A DNA stretch of 49,635 nt from Desulfovibrionaceae bacterium. GTDB lineage: Bacteria; Desulfobacterota; Desulfovibrionia; Desulfovibrionales; Desulfovibrionaceae. Position numbers and translations under genes: made by a program. Numbering within the stretch: the stretch's first letter is position 1; each line of letters begins with the position of its first letter. The notes under the pieces were generated by a model, which saw only the letters and a program-made list of their open reading frames with translations, was not told the DNA's origin and did not search any database. Shown here piece by piece: positions 8,436 to 15,918 of the stretch. Location: contig JADFXV010000014.1 in the NCBI GenBank assembly GCA_015233395.1, forward strand, positions 1-49,635, given 5' to 3'.

Positions 8436-9329
8436 ATGGCCCTGATTATCAACCACAACATGAATGCTATGGTCGCCACCCGGAACCTGGACACGGCGTA
8501 CGACAGCCTTTCCAAGGCCACCAACCGGTTGTCCTCCGGCCTGCGCATCAACACGGCGGCCGACGACGCGGCCGGCCTGGCCATCCGCGAACTCATGCGG
8601 TCGGACATTTCCACCCTCAACCAGGGCGTGCGCAACGCCAACGACGCGATCTCGATGCTCCAGACCGCGGACGGCGCGCTCCAGGTCACCGACGAAAAGC
8701 TCATCCGCATGAAGGAATTGGCCGAACAGGCGGCCACCGGCACCTACAACTCGACGCAGCGCCTGATCATCGACTCGGAATACCAGGCCATGGCCTCGGA
8801 AATCACCCGAATCGCCAGCGCCACGGACTTCAACGGCATTTATCTGCTCAACGGCAACCTGTCGAGTCCGGTGCACAACGGCAACATCATGAACCCGACC
8901 GGCAAGCTCAAGATTCACTTCGGCGTCGGCAACTCGAGTTCCTCGGATTACTATTACATTCAGATCGGCGACGCGACCGCTTCGGCCCTGGGCGTGGGCA
9001 TGGGCGCGGCAGGAGTCGCCGGGCGTTCCATTTCCACCCAGAACCTGGCCCAGTTGGCTTTAAACCAGATCCAGAACGCCATCGTGTCCAAGGACAAGAT
9101 CCGCGCCGCGCTGGGCGCCCTGGAAAACAGGCTGTCGAACACGATCACCAACCTGCAGATCCAGTCCCAGAACCTGCAAGCCGCCGAATCGCAGATTTCG
9201 GACGTGGACGTGGCCACGGAAATGACCGAGTTCGTGCGCTCCCAGATCCTGACCCAGGCGGCCACGGCCATGCTGACCCAGGCCAACAGCCTGCCCAAGA
9301 TGGCCCTGCAGCTCATTCAGGGCGGTTAA
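8436..9329 (+). CDS. fliC: Flagellin
   Basis: A 297-residue structural protein of the flagellar filament. The N-terminal D0/D1 region is classical (MALIINHNMNAMVATRNL, then RLSSGLRINTAADDAAGLAI), the middle is short and serine-rich (about residues 140-190), and the C-terminal D1/D0 region ends AMLTQANSLPKMALQLIQGG. It would be exported by the flagellar type III system with no cleaved signal. AAGGAGG sits 6 nt before the ATG. It is a single-gene unit with its own sigma-54 type promoter and a strong terminator. The small central domain makes it a compact flagellin; other flagellins may exist outside the window. Confidence 0.97.
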   Translation: MALIINHNMNAMVATRNLDTAYDSLSKATNRLSSGLRINTAADDAAGLAIRELMRSDISTLNQGVRNANDAISMLQTADGALQVTDEKLIRMKELAEQAATGTYNSTQRLIIDSEYQAMASEITRIASATDFNGIYLLNGNLSSPVHNGNIMNPTGKLKIHFGVGNSSSSDYYYIQIGDATASALGVGMGAAGVAGRSISTQNLAQLALNQIQNAIVSKDKIRAALGALENRLSNTITNLQIQSQNLQAAESQISDVDVATEMTEFVRSQILTQAATAMLTQANSLPKMALQLIQGG

Positions 9330-9363
9330 TAGGCGCGGGAAACGCCCCAGAAAAGGATTGACG

Positions 9364-9401
9364 GCCGGGCGGGGTCCGAAAGGATCCCCCCGGCTTTTTT
9401 T
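9364..9401 (+). terminator. Rho-independent terminator after flagellin
   Basis: A GC-rich stem (GCCGGGCGGGGTCC at 9364-9377 with GGATCCCCCCGGC at 9382-9394, GAAA loop region) is followed at once by seven T residues. A weaker CGGCC/GGCCG stem with another T7 run follows at about 9405-9428 and may be a backup. Confidence 0.9.
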
Positions 9402-9509
9402 CGCCGCGGCCCCAAGCGGCCGTTTTTTTGCGAACGGCGAAGACGCCGGCAATGGTTACGCCGGCGCGTGGGGGCCGCCGGCGTTCTTCCCGAAAGGCGC
9501 GCGGCACGG

Positions 9510-9653
9510 TTACCATTTCTTTTCCCGAATTTTTTGCTTTTCGAAATCGATATGGAGCTGGAATTTTTTGCGCTGGCGTATCTGGGAGGTGAGCTGCGCT
9601 CCCAGATAGAAGCAGACGAGGATGACGATTCCCCAAAACAGGTAGTTCAACAA
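9510..9653 (-). CDS. Small single-pass membrane protein (47 aa)
   Basis: On the minus strand a TTG codon at 9653, with GGAG about 8 nt upstream, opens a 47-codon frame ending at TAA 9510-9512. The peptide starts LLNYLFWGIVILVCFYLGAQ, a clear hydrophobic membrane segment of about 18 residues, and continues with a charged tail (IRQRKKFQLHIDFEKQKIRE, then KKW). Hydrophobic helix plus basic-rich cytoplasmic tail is a real-protein pattern and not what a GC-rich shadow frame usually gives. It lies 63 bp after the exported-protein gene on the same strand. It uses a non-ATG start and is below most gene-calling limits. No family was recognised. Confidence 0.5.
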   Translation of the reverse strand: MLNYLFWGIVILVCFYLGAQLTSQIRQRKKFQLHIDFEKQKIREKKW

Positions 9654-9716
9654 GGTGATATCTCCGGGGACAAGCGCGCCGGGGGCCGGACAAACCGCTT
9701 GGTCGCGCTCCCCTTT

Positions 9717-10199
9717 CTATGGTTGGGGAAAAGACAGATTTTCCAGGTTGTTGAGTAGAACCTTGAGTTCCTTGACAATAGCGTCCGCCATCGCGGCGAT
9801 ATCCTGATTTTTGTTGTTCCCGGCGATTTCGGTGAGGCTCTTGATGTCGGCCTTGATCAACAGGGGCAGTCCCTGGCGCAGGGCGGCGATTTTCGTTTGG
9901 ACGTAGGCGATGTCCTTGGGATTGTGCAGATGGCCGCCGATGTCCAGGAGTTGAAAGATCAGGTCGGCCGAGGCGGCGCGCTGAACTCCCACCATGATCA
10001 GATAGCTCACGGTGATTTTTTCCGCCGGATTTTGGATGTCGCCGATCAGCTTTCCGGCTTCGCCGGACAACGCGGTCAAGCGTTCGTGGCTGTTCTGGAA
10101 ATATTTTTCAGCAGAGTCGGCGAGCGCCCCGGCGGGGACAACCAGGCAAAGGCCCGCCAGGGCGGCCAGGGCCAGGGCGATGGCGATTGCTTTGGGCAT
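9717..10199 (-). CDS. Small exported helical protein of unknown function
   Basis: A 160-residue protein beginning MPKAIAIALALAALAGLCLV and continuing VPAGALADSAEKYF, a typical Sec signal peptide with a likely cut after ALA near residue 28. The mature part is helical, with ITVSYLIMVGVQRAASADLI and a coiled C-terminus (AIVKELKVLLNNLENL). No cysteine, metal or enzyme motif is evident in the mature chain. The start at ATG 10199 is not certain: GTG at 10211 would add a KK-containing n-region that also suits a signal peptide. It may be periplasmic. It stands alone with the 47-aa membrane ORF behind it. I do not recognise the family. Confidence 0.65.
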   Translation of the reverse strand: MPKAIAIALALAALAGLCLVVPAGALADSAEKYFQNSHERLTALSGEAGKLIGDIQNPAEKITVSYLIMVGVQRAASADLIFQLLDIGGHLHNPKDIAYVQTKIAALRQGLPLLIKADIKSLTEIAGNNKNQDIAAMADAIVKELKVLLNNLENLSFPQP

Positions 10200-10694
10200 A
10201 TGTTTTTTCACGTCCTGCTCAAAGCGGCAGACGCCGCTTGACCCTGTTCTTCGCGGGGCCGTATTCATAAACGGGCGTGCGAAAATCAAGAAATTTCCCA
10301 CTCCCGTCAATACTCGTACGCACATGCGTCTCTCCTTGGCGCGGCTACCGCGCCGCCTTGCGTCTACCATGTTTTGGCGCAAGGTCCAAGAGCGGCGCCT
10401 CGGGATTTTTTCGGCCGGGCTCCGGCGTGAAATTCCCGCCGATCCCCCGCAATCCCTTGAAGCGTCCGACGTCCCGGTTTTGCCACTGGCTGCCGGTCGA
10501 AAAATCCGCTAGATTGCGACCGGCCGCGCGCGCTTGGCCGCGCGCCCTTGGTCGCGAGGCGGCGCAAGGCTCTTTGCCGTTTTTTTTCCGGCAAGTCGAG
10601 AGTTGCGGCGCAGCGCGTTTTGCCGGAGAACGGACCAGAACGGCCGGATCGCGGACCTGCGTTCGCCCGGCGAAACCCAGCCAAAGGATAGCCC
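10200..10694. other. Divergent intergenic region before thyX
   Basis: This 495-bp stretch lies between the minus-strand exported protein and thyX. On the minus strand TTGACG near 10300 with a 17-nt gap to GATTTT is a weak promoter candidate for the exported protein. Around 10516-10550 a G+C-rich direct repeat (GGCCGCGCGC with CTTGG) occurs twice. The plus-strand frame 10324-10512 has no ribosome site and is Arg-rich, so I do not call it. Nothing else was seen. Confidence 0.4.
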
Positions 10695-11468
10695 ATGCCG
10701 CCGATCGCGCCGCGCGTCAGATTGCTCGCTCATACCCCGAACGCTCTGTCTCTGATTTACGCGGCCTTCCGGCAATGCTACCACGCCGGCTTCGCGGGCG
10801 ATATGTGGGACAGGCTGGCCGCCGGAGAAATCGAGCCGGACAAGCAGGCCGCCTTCGTGACCAAGATCCTCGCCTCGGGCCACGATTCGCCGATCGAACA
10901 CGTCAGCTTCACCTTCGCCGCCGAAGGGGTCTCCCGGGCGCTCACGCACCAGTTGGTGCGCCATCGCATCGCCTCCTATTCGCAGCAGTCCCAGCGCTAC
11001 GTCAATGCGAGCGACTTCGACTACGTCGTGCCGCCGCGGATTGCGGCCATTCCCGAGGCCAGGGAGCGTTTTATGTCGTTTATGGCCGAGTGCGCCACGG
11101 CGTACCGCGACCTGCGCGGGCTGCTCGAAACCTCGGGCAGAGCCGGCGCCAAGGCCAACGAGGACGCCCGCTTCGTCCTGCCCCAGGCGGCCGAGAGCAA
11201 AATCGTGCTGACCATGAATTGCCGGTCGTTGCTCCATTTCTTCGAACTGCGCCTGTGCGAGCGGGCGCAATGGGAGATCAGGGCCCTGGCCGGAGCGATG
11301 CGCGACCTGTGCCGCCAGGCGTTGCCGGTCATCTTCAACGCGGCCGGTCCCAAATGCGCGCGCCTGGGCTATTGCCCCGAGAGCGCGGATTTCAGCTGCG
11401 GCAAATATCCCCCGGCCCCGGCCGCCAGGGGTGGTAAAAAAGATGGATTATTAAAAAAGAAATCGTGA
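10695..11468 (+). CDS. thyX: Flavin-dependent thymidylate synthase ThyX
   Basis: A 257-residue enzyme that makes dTMP from dUMP using methylene-tetrahydrofolate, FAD and NADPH. The ThyX signature RHRxxSxxxxSxR is present as RHRIASYSQQSQR near residue 95, followed by the C-terminal FFELRLCERAQWEIR and GPKCARLGYCPE segments. AAAGGAT precedes the ATG. The last dozen residues (Gly/Lys-rich, GGKKDGLLKKKS) are encoded where base composition falls sharply into the AT-rich region in front of dnaA and look like a non-conserved extension. ThyX in place of ThyA is common in anaerobes. Confidence 0.95.
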   Translation: MPPIAPRVRLLAHTPNALSLIYAAFRQCYHAGFAGDMWDRLAAGEIEPDKQAAFVTKILASGHDSPIEHVSFTFAAEGVSRALTHQLVRHRIASYSQQSQRYVNASDFDYVVPPRIAAIPEARERFMSFMAECATAYRDLRGLLETSGRAGAKANEDARFVLPQAAESKIVLTMNCRSLLHFFELRLCERAQWEIRALAGAMRDLCRQALPVIFNAAGPKCARLGYCPESADFSCGKYPPAPAARGGKKDGLLKKKS

Positions 11469-11974
11469 TTGCCTGAGATCGCCTGAAATCTCCCGAAATC
11501 TCCGAAAGTTGAATATTATCGCGGCTTCGACATGAATCCGCCATATTCTCCACTGGTCCGTTCGGACCTTTCTTTCAGTTGTTTATACAAATAAAATCAG
11601 CTAATTATGCGCAAATTCCTGGATTACGGGGAGATCGTGAAAGATAAAAAATCCCGGCGAGTTGGTTGTTTTGTCGTCATTATTGTCAAAATATTTTTTT
11701 CTTCGATGAAATAATTTGAAGTAAAAGAGAGAAAAATGAAGATAACTTAAAATTATCATGTTGAAAAAAGTTGTTCAGCTGTGAAAAATCTGGTGAAAAA
11801 ACCCCCGATCGCCAGTCGTCATAGCCCCTTAGCAGGGGAATCATAAAAACCCCCAAGGCCGAACGTTTACCGGGATTTCCAGTCCCGACAACGCCTTGCG
11901 CTGGTGAAACCATCCGGCCCGCGCGGGGACTCACCACCCCTGGTCAACCTTGAGCCAAGGCGCGGGGGGGACTA
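11469..11974. other. AT-rich region upstream of dnaA
   Basis: About 500 bp, strikingly AT-rich between roughly 11500 and 11830, in an otherwise GC-rich window. It holds near-matches to the DnaA box TTATNCACA, each with one mismatch: TTATGCGCA near 11606, TTATACAAA near 11582, and TGTGAAAAA near 11779 on the other strand. A CCCC-TTAGCA-GGGG hairpin (near 11824) and a CGGGATTTCCAGTCCCG hairpin (near 11871) follow. No exact DnaA box was found. It could be a dnaA promoter region or a replication-origin-like segment; no ORF was supported. Confidence 0.5.
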
Positions 11975-13375
11975 TTGACCACACCCATGAACGAAATCGG
12001 CCCGTGGGATCAACTCAAGGACTCGCTGCGCGACCGGTTCGGACAGGGACTCTTCAAGCTCTGGATCGAACCGCTGGCCGCACGCCTCGAAAATGGCCGG
12101 CTTCACTTGGTCGCCCCCAACGAATTCGTCGCCTCCTGGGTCCGCGACCGGCTCATGGAGCAGATCCGGCAAACCGCCGCCGAAGCCGGAGTCGGCATCG
12201 CCGGAGTCGGCGCCGCTTGCCGCCGGACAGGCGATCCCGACCGGCCGGCGCCGGCGCGAGCCGCGGCCAAACCGCCCCAAAGCCCGAATAAACCGGCCGG
12301 AAGCGCCACGCAACTCGCCTTCCCGGTCTTCAGCGGGACAGGGGTGCAGGGCGCCGCCCAAAACCAGCACTACCGCTTCAATTTCGACGATTTCGTCGTC
12401 GGCCCCTCAAACGAACTGGCCTACGCCGCGTCCATGGGCATCTGCCGCCAAACGCTTCCGGCCGACCAGATCTTCATCGCCTCGGGTCCGGGACTGGGGA
12501 AAACCCATCTGCTCCAGGCCATCGGCGCCCATCTCGCCGCCAAGGACGGGACAAGCCGGCCCCGGGTGGCCTATTTGTCCTCCGAGGGCTTCGCCAACCG
12601 CCTCATCATGGCCATGAAAGCCAGGGAAGTGGAGAAATTCAAGGCCGCCTTCCGGGAAAACATCGACCTGCTTCTGCTCGAAGACATCCATTTCTTCCAA
12701 GGCAAACTCAAACTCCAAGACGAACTGGTCAACCTGCTCAACGCCCTGCAGTCACGCGGCTGCAAAGTCGTGCTCTCCAGCGTGTGCACCCCCAAGGAAC
12801 TCGCCGAGGTCGACAAAAGCCTGGCCTCGCGGTTCTGCTCGGGATTTATGGCGGTCATCGACCGGCCCGATTTCACCACCCGCAAAAATATCCTCGAACG
12901 CAAGGCCGAAAAAGAAAAAGTCCGCCTGTCCGAGGACGTCTCCGACCTGCTCGCCAAACACATCACCACCGATATCCGCCAACTGGAAAGCTGCCTGCGC
13001 AATCTGGCGCTCAAGGCGCGCCTGCTCGGAGAAACCATCGGGCTGGACATGGCCTGGGACGTCCTGCAACATTTTCACATCGAAAACCGGGGACTCGGCC
13101 TGGCCGACATCGTGGCCCACATCTGCCGGGCCTACCGCATCTCCGCCGACCAATTGAGTTCCAAAAGCCGCAAACACACCCATGTCGTCGCCCGCAACAC
13201 CGCCTTCTTTTTGGCGCGCAAACATACCGCCATGTCGCTCGCCGACATCGGAGCCCGCTTCAACCGCCGGCATTCCACCGTGCTCAAAGGCATCACCTCC
13301 ATCGAACGGCACCTGAACCTCATGACTCCGCTCGGCCGCGAACTGGGCCGCACCATCGACCAATTGGGCAAATAG
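11975..13375 (+). CDS. dnaA: DnaA-family replication initiator, divergent
   Basis: A 466-residue protein with DnaA architecture: domain I (DQLKDSLRDRFGQGLFKLWI), a Pro/Ala-rich linker about residues 85-130, an AAA+ ATPase from FNFDDFVVGPSNELAYA, and a C-terminal helix-turn-helix. The Walker A is GPGLGKT at residues 171-177 and Walker B lies in LLLLEDIHFF. In the DNA-binding domain the usual GRDHTTV signature is RRHSTV (residues 431-436), so the Asp is replaced by Arg. There is no dnaN or gyrB beside it, so this may be a second DnaA or a DnaA-like regulator. The start is TTG 11975 or ATG 11987; neither has a clean ribosome site. Confidence 0.85.
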   Translation: MTTPMNEIGPWDQLKDSLRDRFGQGLFKLWIEPLAARLENGRLHLVAPNEFVASWVRDRLMEQIRQTAAEAGVGIAGVGAACRRTGDPDRPAPARAAAKPPQSPNKPAGSATQLAFPVFSGTGVQGAAQNQHYRFNFDDFVVGPSNELAYAASMGICRQTLPADQIFIASGPGLGKTHLLQAIGAHLAAKDGTSRPRVAYLSSEGFANRLIMAMKAREVEKFKAAFRENIDLLLLEDIHFFQGKLKLQDELVNLLNALQSRGCKVVLSSVCTPKELAEVDKSLASRFCSGFMAVIDRPDFTTRKNILERKAEKEKVRLSEDVSDLLAKHITTDIRQLESCLRNLALKARLLGETIGLDMAWDVLQHFHIENRGLGLADIVAHICRAYRISADQLSSKSRKHTHVVARNTAFFLARKHTAMSLADIGARFNRRHSTVLKGITSIERHLNLMTPLGRELGRTIDQLGK

Positions 13376-13384
13376 CCGGACCCT

Positions 13385-13560
13385 CCGGAGTCCAGAGGAG
13401 GCTCTGCCTCCGCTGGGGCTTCGCCCCAGCCCCCCATGGCAAGGGGATCGGCTGAGCCCATTGCCGAGGGGGTCCGGGGGGGATCATCCCCCCCGGCGGG
13501 GATCCAAGGGGCAGCGCCCCCTGGCCCCCGGAGGGCGCGGGGGCCAGGGGCAAAGTCCCA
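13385..13560. repeat. Modular GC-rich hairpin repeat between dnaA and the MFS gene
   Basis: Successive short inverted repeats: GGAGGCTCTGCCTCC, CTGGGGCTTCGCCCCAG, a GGCAA...TTGCC stem, GGGGGGGATCATCCCCCCC, GGGGC-AGC-GCCCC, then CCCCGGAGGGCGCGGGGG. The same module types recur at 17156, 18492, 22226, 27635, 31566 and 40058. Read-through translation of this stretch gives only Gly/Pro/Ala-rich sequence, so it is not part of the next gene. Confidence 0.85.
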
Positions 13561-13576
13561 GGCAAAGGATATATTT

Positions 13577-14794
13577 ATGACGCAGTCAGGCGCCGGCGAA
13601 GGGCACGGCGATCCGGGAGGACCGGTCTTCGCCGTCATCATGGCCATCAGCGTGTGCCATTGCATCAACGACATGCTGCAGGCGCTCCTGCCGGCCATCT
13701 ATCCCATCTTGAAGACGGATCTCGGCTTGAATTTCAGCCAGATCGGCCTGGTGACGCTGACTTACCAGATGACCGCCTCGATTCTGCAGCCCCTGGTCGG
13801 GCTGTACGCCGACCGGCGGCCGACGCCGCTCGCCCTGCCAAGCGGCCCGATGCTTACGCTTGGCGGCCTGGCGCTGCTCTCGGCGGCGCACAACTTCCCG
13901 ATGCTGCTGGCCGGGGCGGCTTTGCTCGGCATGGGGTCGTCGATCTTTCATCCCGAATCCTCGCGGGTCGCGGCCATGGCCTCCGGCGGCCGGCGCGGAC
14001 TGGCCCAGGCCCTTTTTCAGGTCGGCGGCAACGCCGGGCAGGCTCTGGGGCCGCTGGCCGCAGCCCTGGTGGTGGTCCGCTGGGGCCAGACGAGCCTGGC
14101 GTTTTTCGCCCTCTTGGCCCTTCTGGCCTGCGCGATCCTGTGGCGGGTCGCGGTCTGGCGCCGCGAGCACGGCCTGGCCAGGCTCCGGCGCGGCGGCGCT
14201 CTCGCCGGCCAGATCGTCCTGCCCCGGGGCAAGGCCCTGCGCGCGCTCGGCATTTTGCTCGCGCTGATCTTTTCCAAATATTTCTATCTGGCCAGTTTGA
14301 ACAGTTATTTCACCTTTTATCTGATCCACCGTTTCTCCGTGTCCGTGCCCGAGGCGCAATTGCATCTGGCCCTTTTTCTCGCCGCCGTGGCCGCCGGCAC
14401 GGTCGCGGGCGGCCCGCTTGGGGACCGGTTCGGCCGCAAGGGCGTGATATGGTTCTCGATTCTCGGAGCGCTGCCCTTCACGCTGCTCTTGCCGCACGTC
14501 AATCTGGCCTGGACCGGGCCGTTGACCGTGTGCATCGGCCTGATTCTGTCCTCGGCCTTTCCGGCGATCGTCGTGTACGCCCAGGAGCTTTTTCCCGGCA
14601 AGGTCGGGGCCATGGCCGGGCTCTTCTTCGGACTGGCCTTCGGACTCGGCGGGATCGGCGCGGCCGTGCTCGGCCGGCTGGCCGATGCCACCAGCATTGA
14701 GCGGGTCTACCAATTGTGCGCCTATCTGCCCGCCCTGGGGCTCTTGGCCGCTTTTTTGCCGCAAGTGGAGCGCGTTCGCCGCCGCAGGGCCTGA
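13577..14794 (+). CDS. fsr: MFS transporter, fosmidomycin-resistance (Fsr) type
   Basis: A 405-residue inner-membrane protein with about 12 hydrophobic segments. It opens with VFAVIMAISVCHCINDMLQA and LLPAIYPILKTDLGLNFSQI, and has ASILQPLVGLYADRRPTP and MGSSIFHPESSRVAAMASGG, which match Fsr-type major facilitator exporters; the second half has GGPLGDRFGRKGVIW, an MFS motif A copy. Fsr exports fosmidomycin in E. coli; the natural substrate here is unknown. The start at 13577 has AAAGGAT upstream; an in-frame ATG at 13436 lies in repeat DNA and is rejected. It appears to be a single gene between two intergenic regions. Confidence 0.88.
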   Translation: MTQSGAGEGHGDPGGPVFAVIMAISVCHCINDMLQALLPAIYPILKTDLGLNFSQIGLVTLTYQMTASILQPLVGLYADRRPTPLALPSGPMLTLGGLALLSAAHNFPMLLAGAALLGMGSSIFHPESSRVAAMASGGRRGLAQALFQVGGNAGQALGPLAAALVVVRWGQTSLAFFALLALLACAILWRVAVWRREHGLARLRRGGALAGQIVLPRGKALRALGILLALIFSKYFYLASLNSYFTFYLIHRFSVSVPEAQLHLALFLAAVAAGTVAGGPLGDRFGRKGVIWFSILGALPFTLLLPHVNLAWTGPLTVCIGLILSSAFPAIVVYAQELFPGKVGAMAGLFFGLAFGLGGIGAAVLGRLADATSIERVYQLCAYLPALGLLAAFLPQVERVRRRRA

Positions 14795-14872
14795 GCGCCC
14801 GGGCGGATCGCGGTGCGGGCCAAGGCGTCTAGGCCCGCCGGCTAAAGGCGGACATGCCTCCCTGCGCGACGC

Positions 14873-14902
14873 TTGACAAAAGGGCGATTTTTCGTTCTTA
14901 AT
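14873..14902 (+). promoter_or_regulatory. Sigma-70 type promoter upstream of the glycosyltransferase
   Basis: A perfect -35 TTGACA at 14873-14878 is followed after 18 nt by CTTAAT (14897-14902), a moderate -10. The local AT-richness (14880-14960) supports a promoter. The leader to the ATG would be about 90 nt. Confidence 0.5.
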
Positions 14903-14998
14903 ATCTTCTTTTGAGCAAGTTTCAGGGCGGCCCCATGAATATATTGGATTTTTTATCCAAGCGGGGTATTTTTCGACGTCCCAAGGAGTGACACGATT

Positions 14999-15847
14999 AT
15001 GATGAACGGCAAAAAAGTTGTGGTGGTCATGCCCGCCTACAACGCCGCCGCGACTTTGGAGCGCACCTACGCCGAGATTCCCATGGACATCGTCGACGAG
15101 ATCATTCTGGTCGACGACGCCTCGCGCGACAACACCATCGAGCACGCCAGGCGCCTCGGCATCCGCTGTTTCCTGCACGAGCGCAACTGGGGGTACGGCC
15201 GCAACCAGAAGACCTGTTATTCCGAGGCATTGAAGCTCGGGGCCGACGTGGTCATCATGCTGCATCCCGACTACCAGTACACGCCCAAGATCATCCCGGC
15301 CATCGCCAACCTGGCCACCTGCGGCGAATACGACGTGATCATCGCCTCGCGCATTTTGGGCGGCAAGTCCCTGCAGGGCGGCATGCCCGTGTACAAGTAT
15401 GTTTCCAACCGTTTTTTGACCGCCGCCCAGAATCTGCTCATAGGCGCCAAGCTGTCCGAATACCACACCGGCTACCGGGCCTTCACCCGCGCGGTGCTCG
15501 AAAAATTGCCCTTGTGGGAGAATTCCGACGATTTCGTGTTCGACAACCAGATGTTGGCCCAAGCCGTGTTTTTCGGGTTCAACATCGGCGAAGTCTCGTG
15601 CCCGACCAAGTATTTCGACGAAGCTAGTTCGATCAATTTCAGCCGCAGCGTGACCTACGGCCTGGGCGTCCTGAACACCTCGCTGCGATTTTTCCTGCAG
15701 AAACTGGGCTGGGCCGAGCACCCGATCTTCAATAAAGACGGCAAAGGCCTCAAGGACGCGAGCAACGAGTACTATTCCGACAAATCGTGCTGCGCCGGAC
15801 CGACCTGCCAGAGCGATCCCGTGGCCCTGAAGAAATTTTCCGGCTAG
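14999..15847 (+). CDS. Family 2 glycosyltransferase (dolichol-phosphate mannosyltransferase-like)
   Basis: A 282-residue GT-A fold enzyme. The nucleotide-sugar site is visible as [18 protein letters not shown], then [12 protein letters not shown], and a metal-binding region [11 protein letters not shown] near residue 90, where His-Pro-Asp stands at the usual DxD position. The DPM1-like layout predicts transfer of a sugar to a lipid carrier or an envelope glycan; donor and acceptor cannot be told. No membrane segment is obvious apart from amphipathic helices. The C-terminus has a Cys-containing tail ([12 protein letters not shown]) that is unusual for the family. AAGGAG precedes tandem ATG codons at 14999 and 15002. 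It is followed by a strong terminator. Confidence 0.85.
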   Translation: MMNGKKVVVVMPAYNAAATLERTYAEIPMDIVDEIILVDDASRDNTIEHARRLGIRCFLHERNWGYGRNQKTCYSEALKLGADVVIMLHPDYQYTPKIIPAIANLATCGEYDVIIASRILGGKSLQGGMPVYKYVSNRFLTAAQNLLIGAKLSEYHTGYRAFTRAVLEKLPLWENSDDFVFDNQMLAQAVFFGFNIGEVSCPTKYFDEASSINFSRSVTYGLGVLNTSLRFFLQKLGWAEHPIFNKDGKGLKDASNEYYSDKSCCAGPTCQSDPVALKKFSG

Positions 15848-15870
15848 CCCGGAATCGACCCGCGCCAATT

Positions 15871-15898
15871 AAAAAGCCCGGCGAACCGGGCTTTTTTT
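15871..15898. terminator. Bidirectional rho-independent terminator
   Basis: AAAAAGCCCGG pairs with CCGGGCTTTTT around a CGAA loop, with T residues after the stem on the plus strand and A residues before it, so it can serve the glycosyltransferase and the convergent dehydrogenase. Confidence 0.93.
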
Positions 15899-15918
15899 AT
15901 TGGTTTGCGCGGCGCGCT

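Noticed and set aside
9313-9693. A 126-codon minus-strand frame next to flagellin
   Set aside because: Basic low-complexity sequence that crosses the flagellin terminator; the 47-aa frame on the same strand but in a different phase is the better candidate.
11469-11974. A confident oriC call
   Set aside because: AT-rich DNA beside dnaA is suggestive, but there is no exact DnaA box, no dnaN or gyrB neighbour, and skew cannot be computed over a whole chromosome here.
13586-15868. A 760-codon open frame on the minus strand across the MFS and glycosyltransferase genes
   Set aside because: It is antisense to two well-supported proteins, is rich in Arg, Gly, Gln and His with no domain, and follows from the high GC content.
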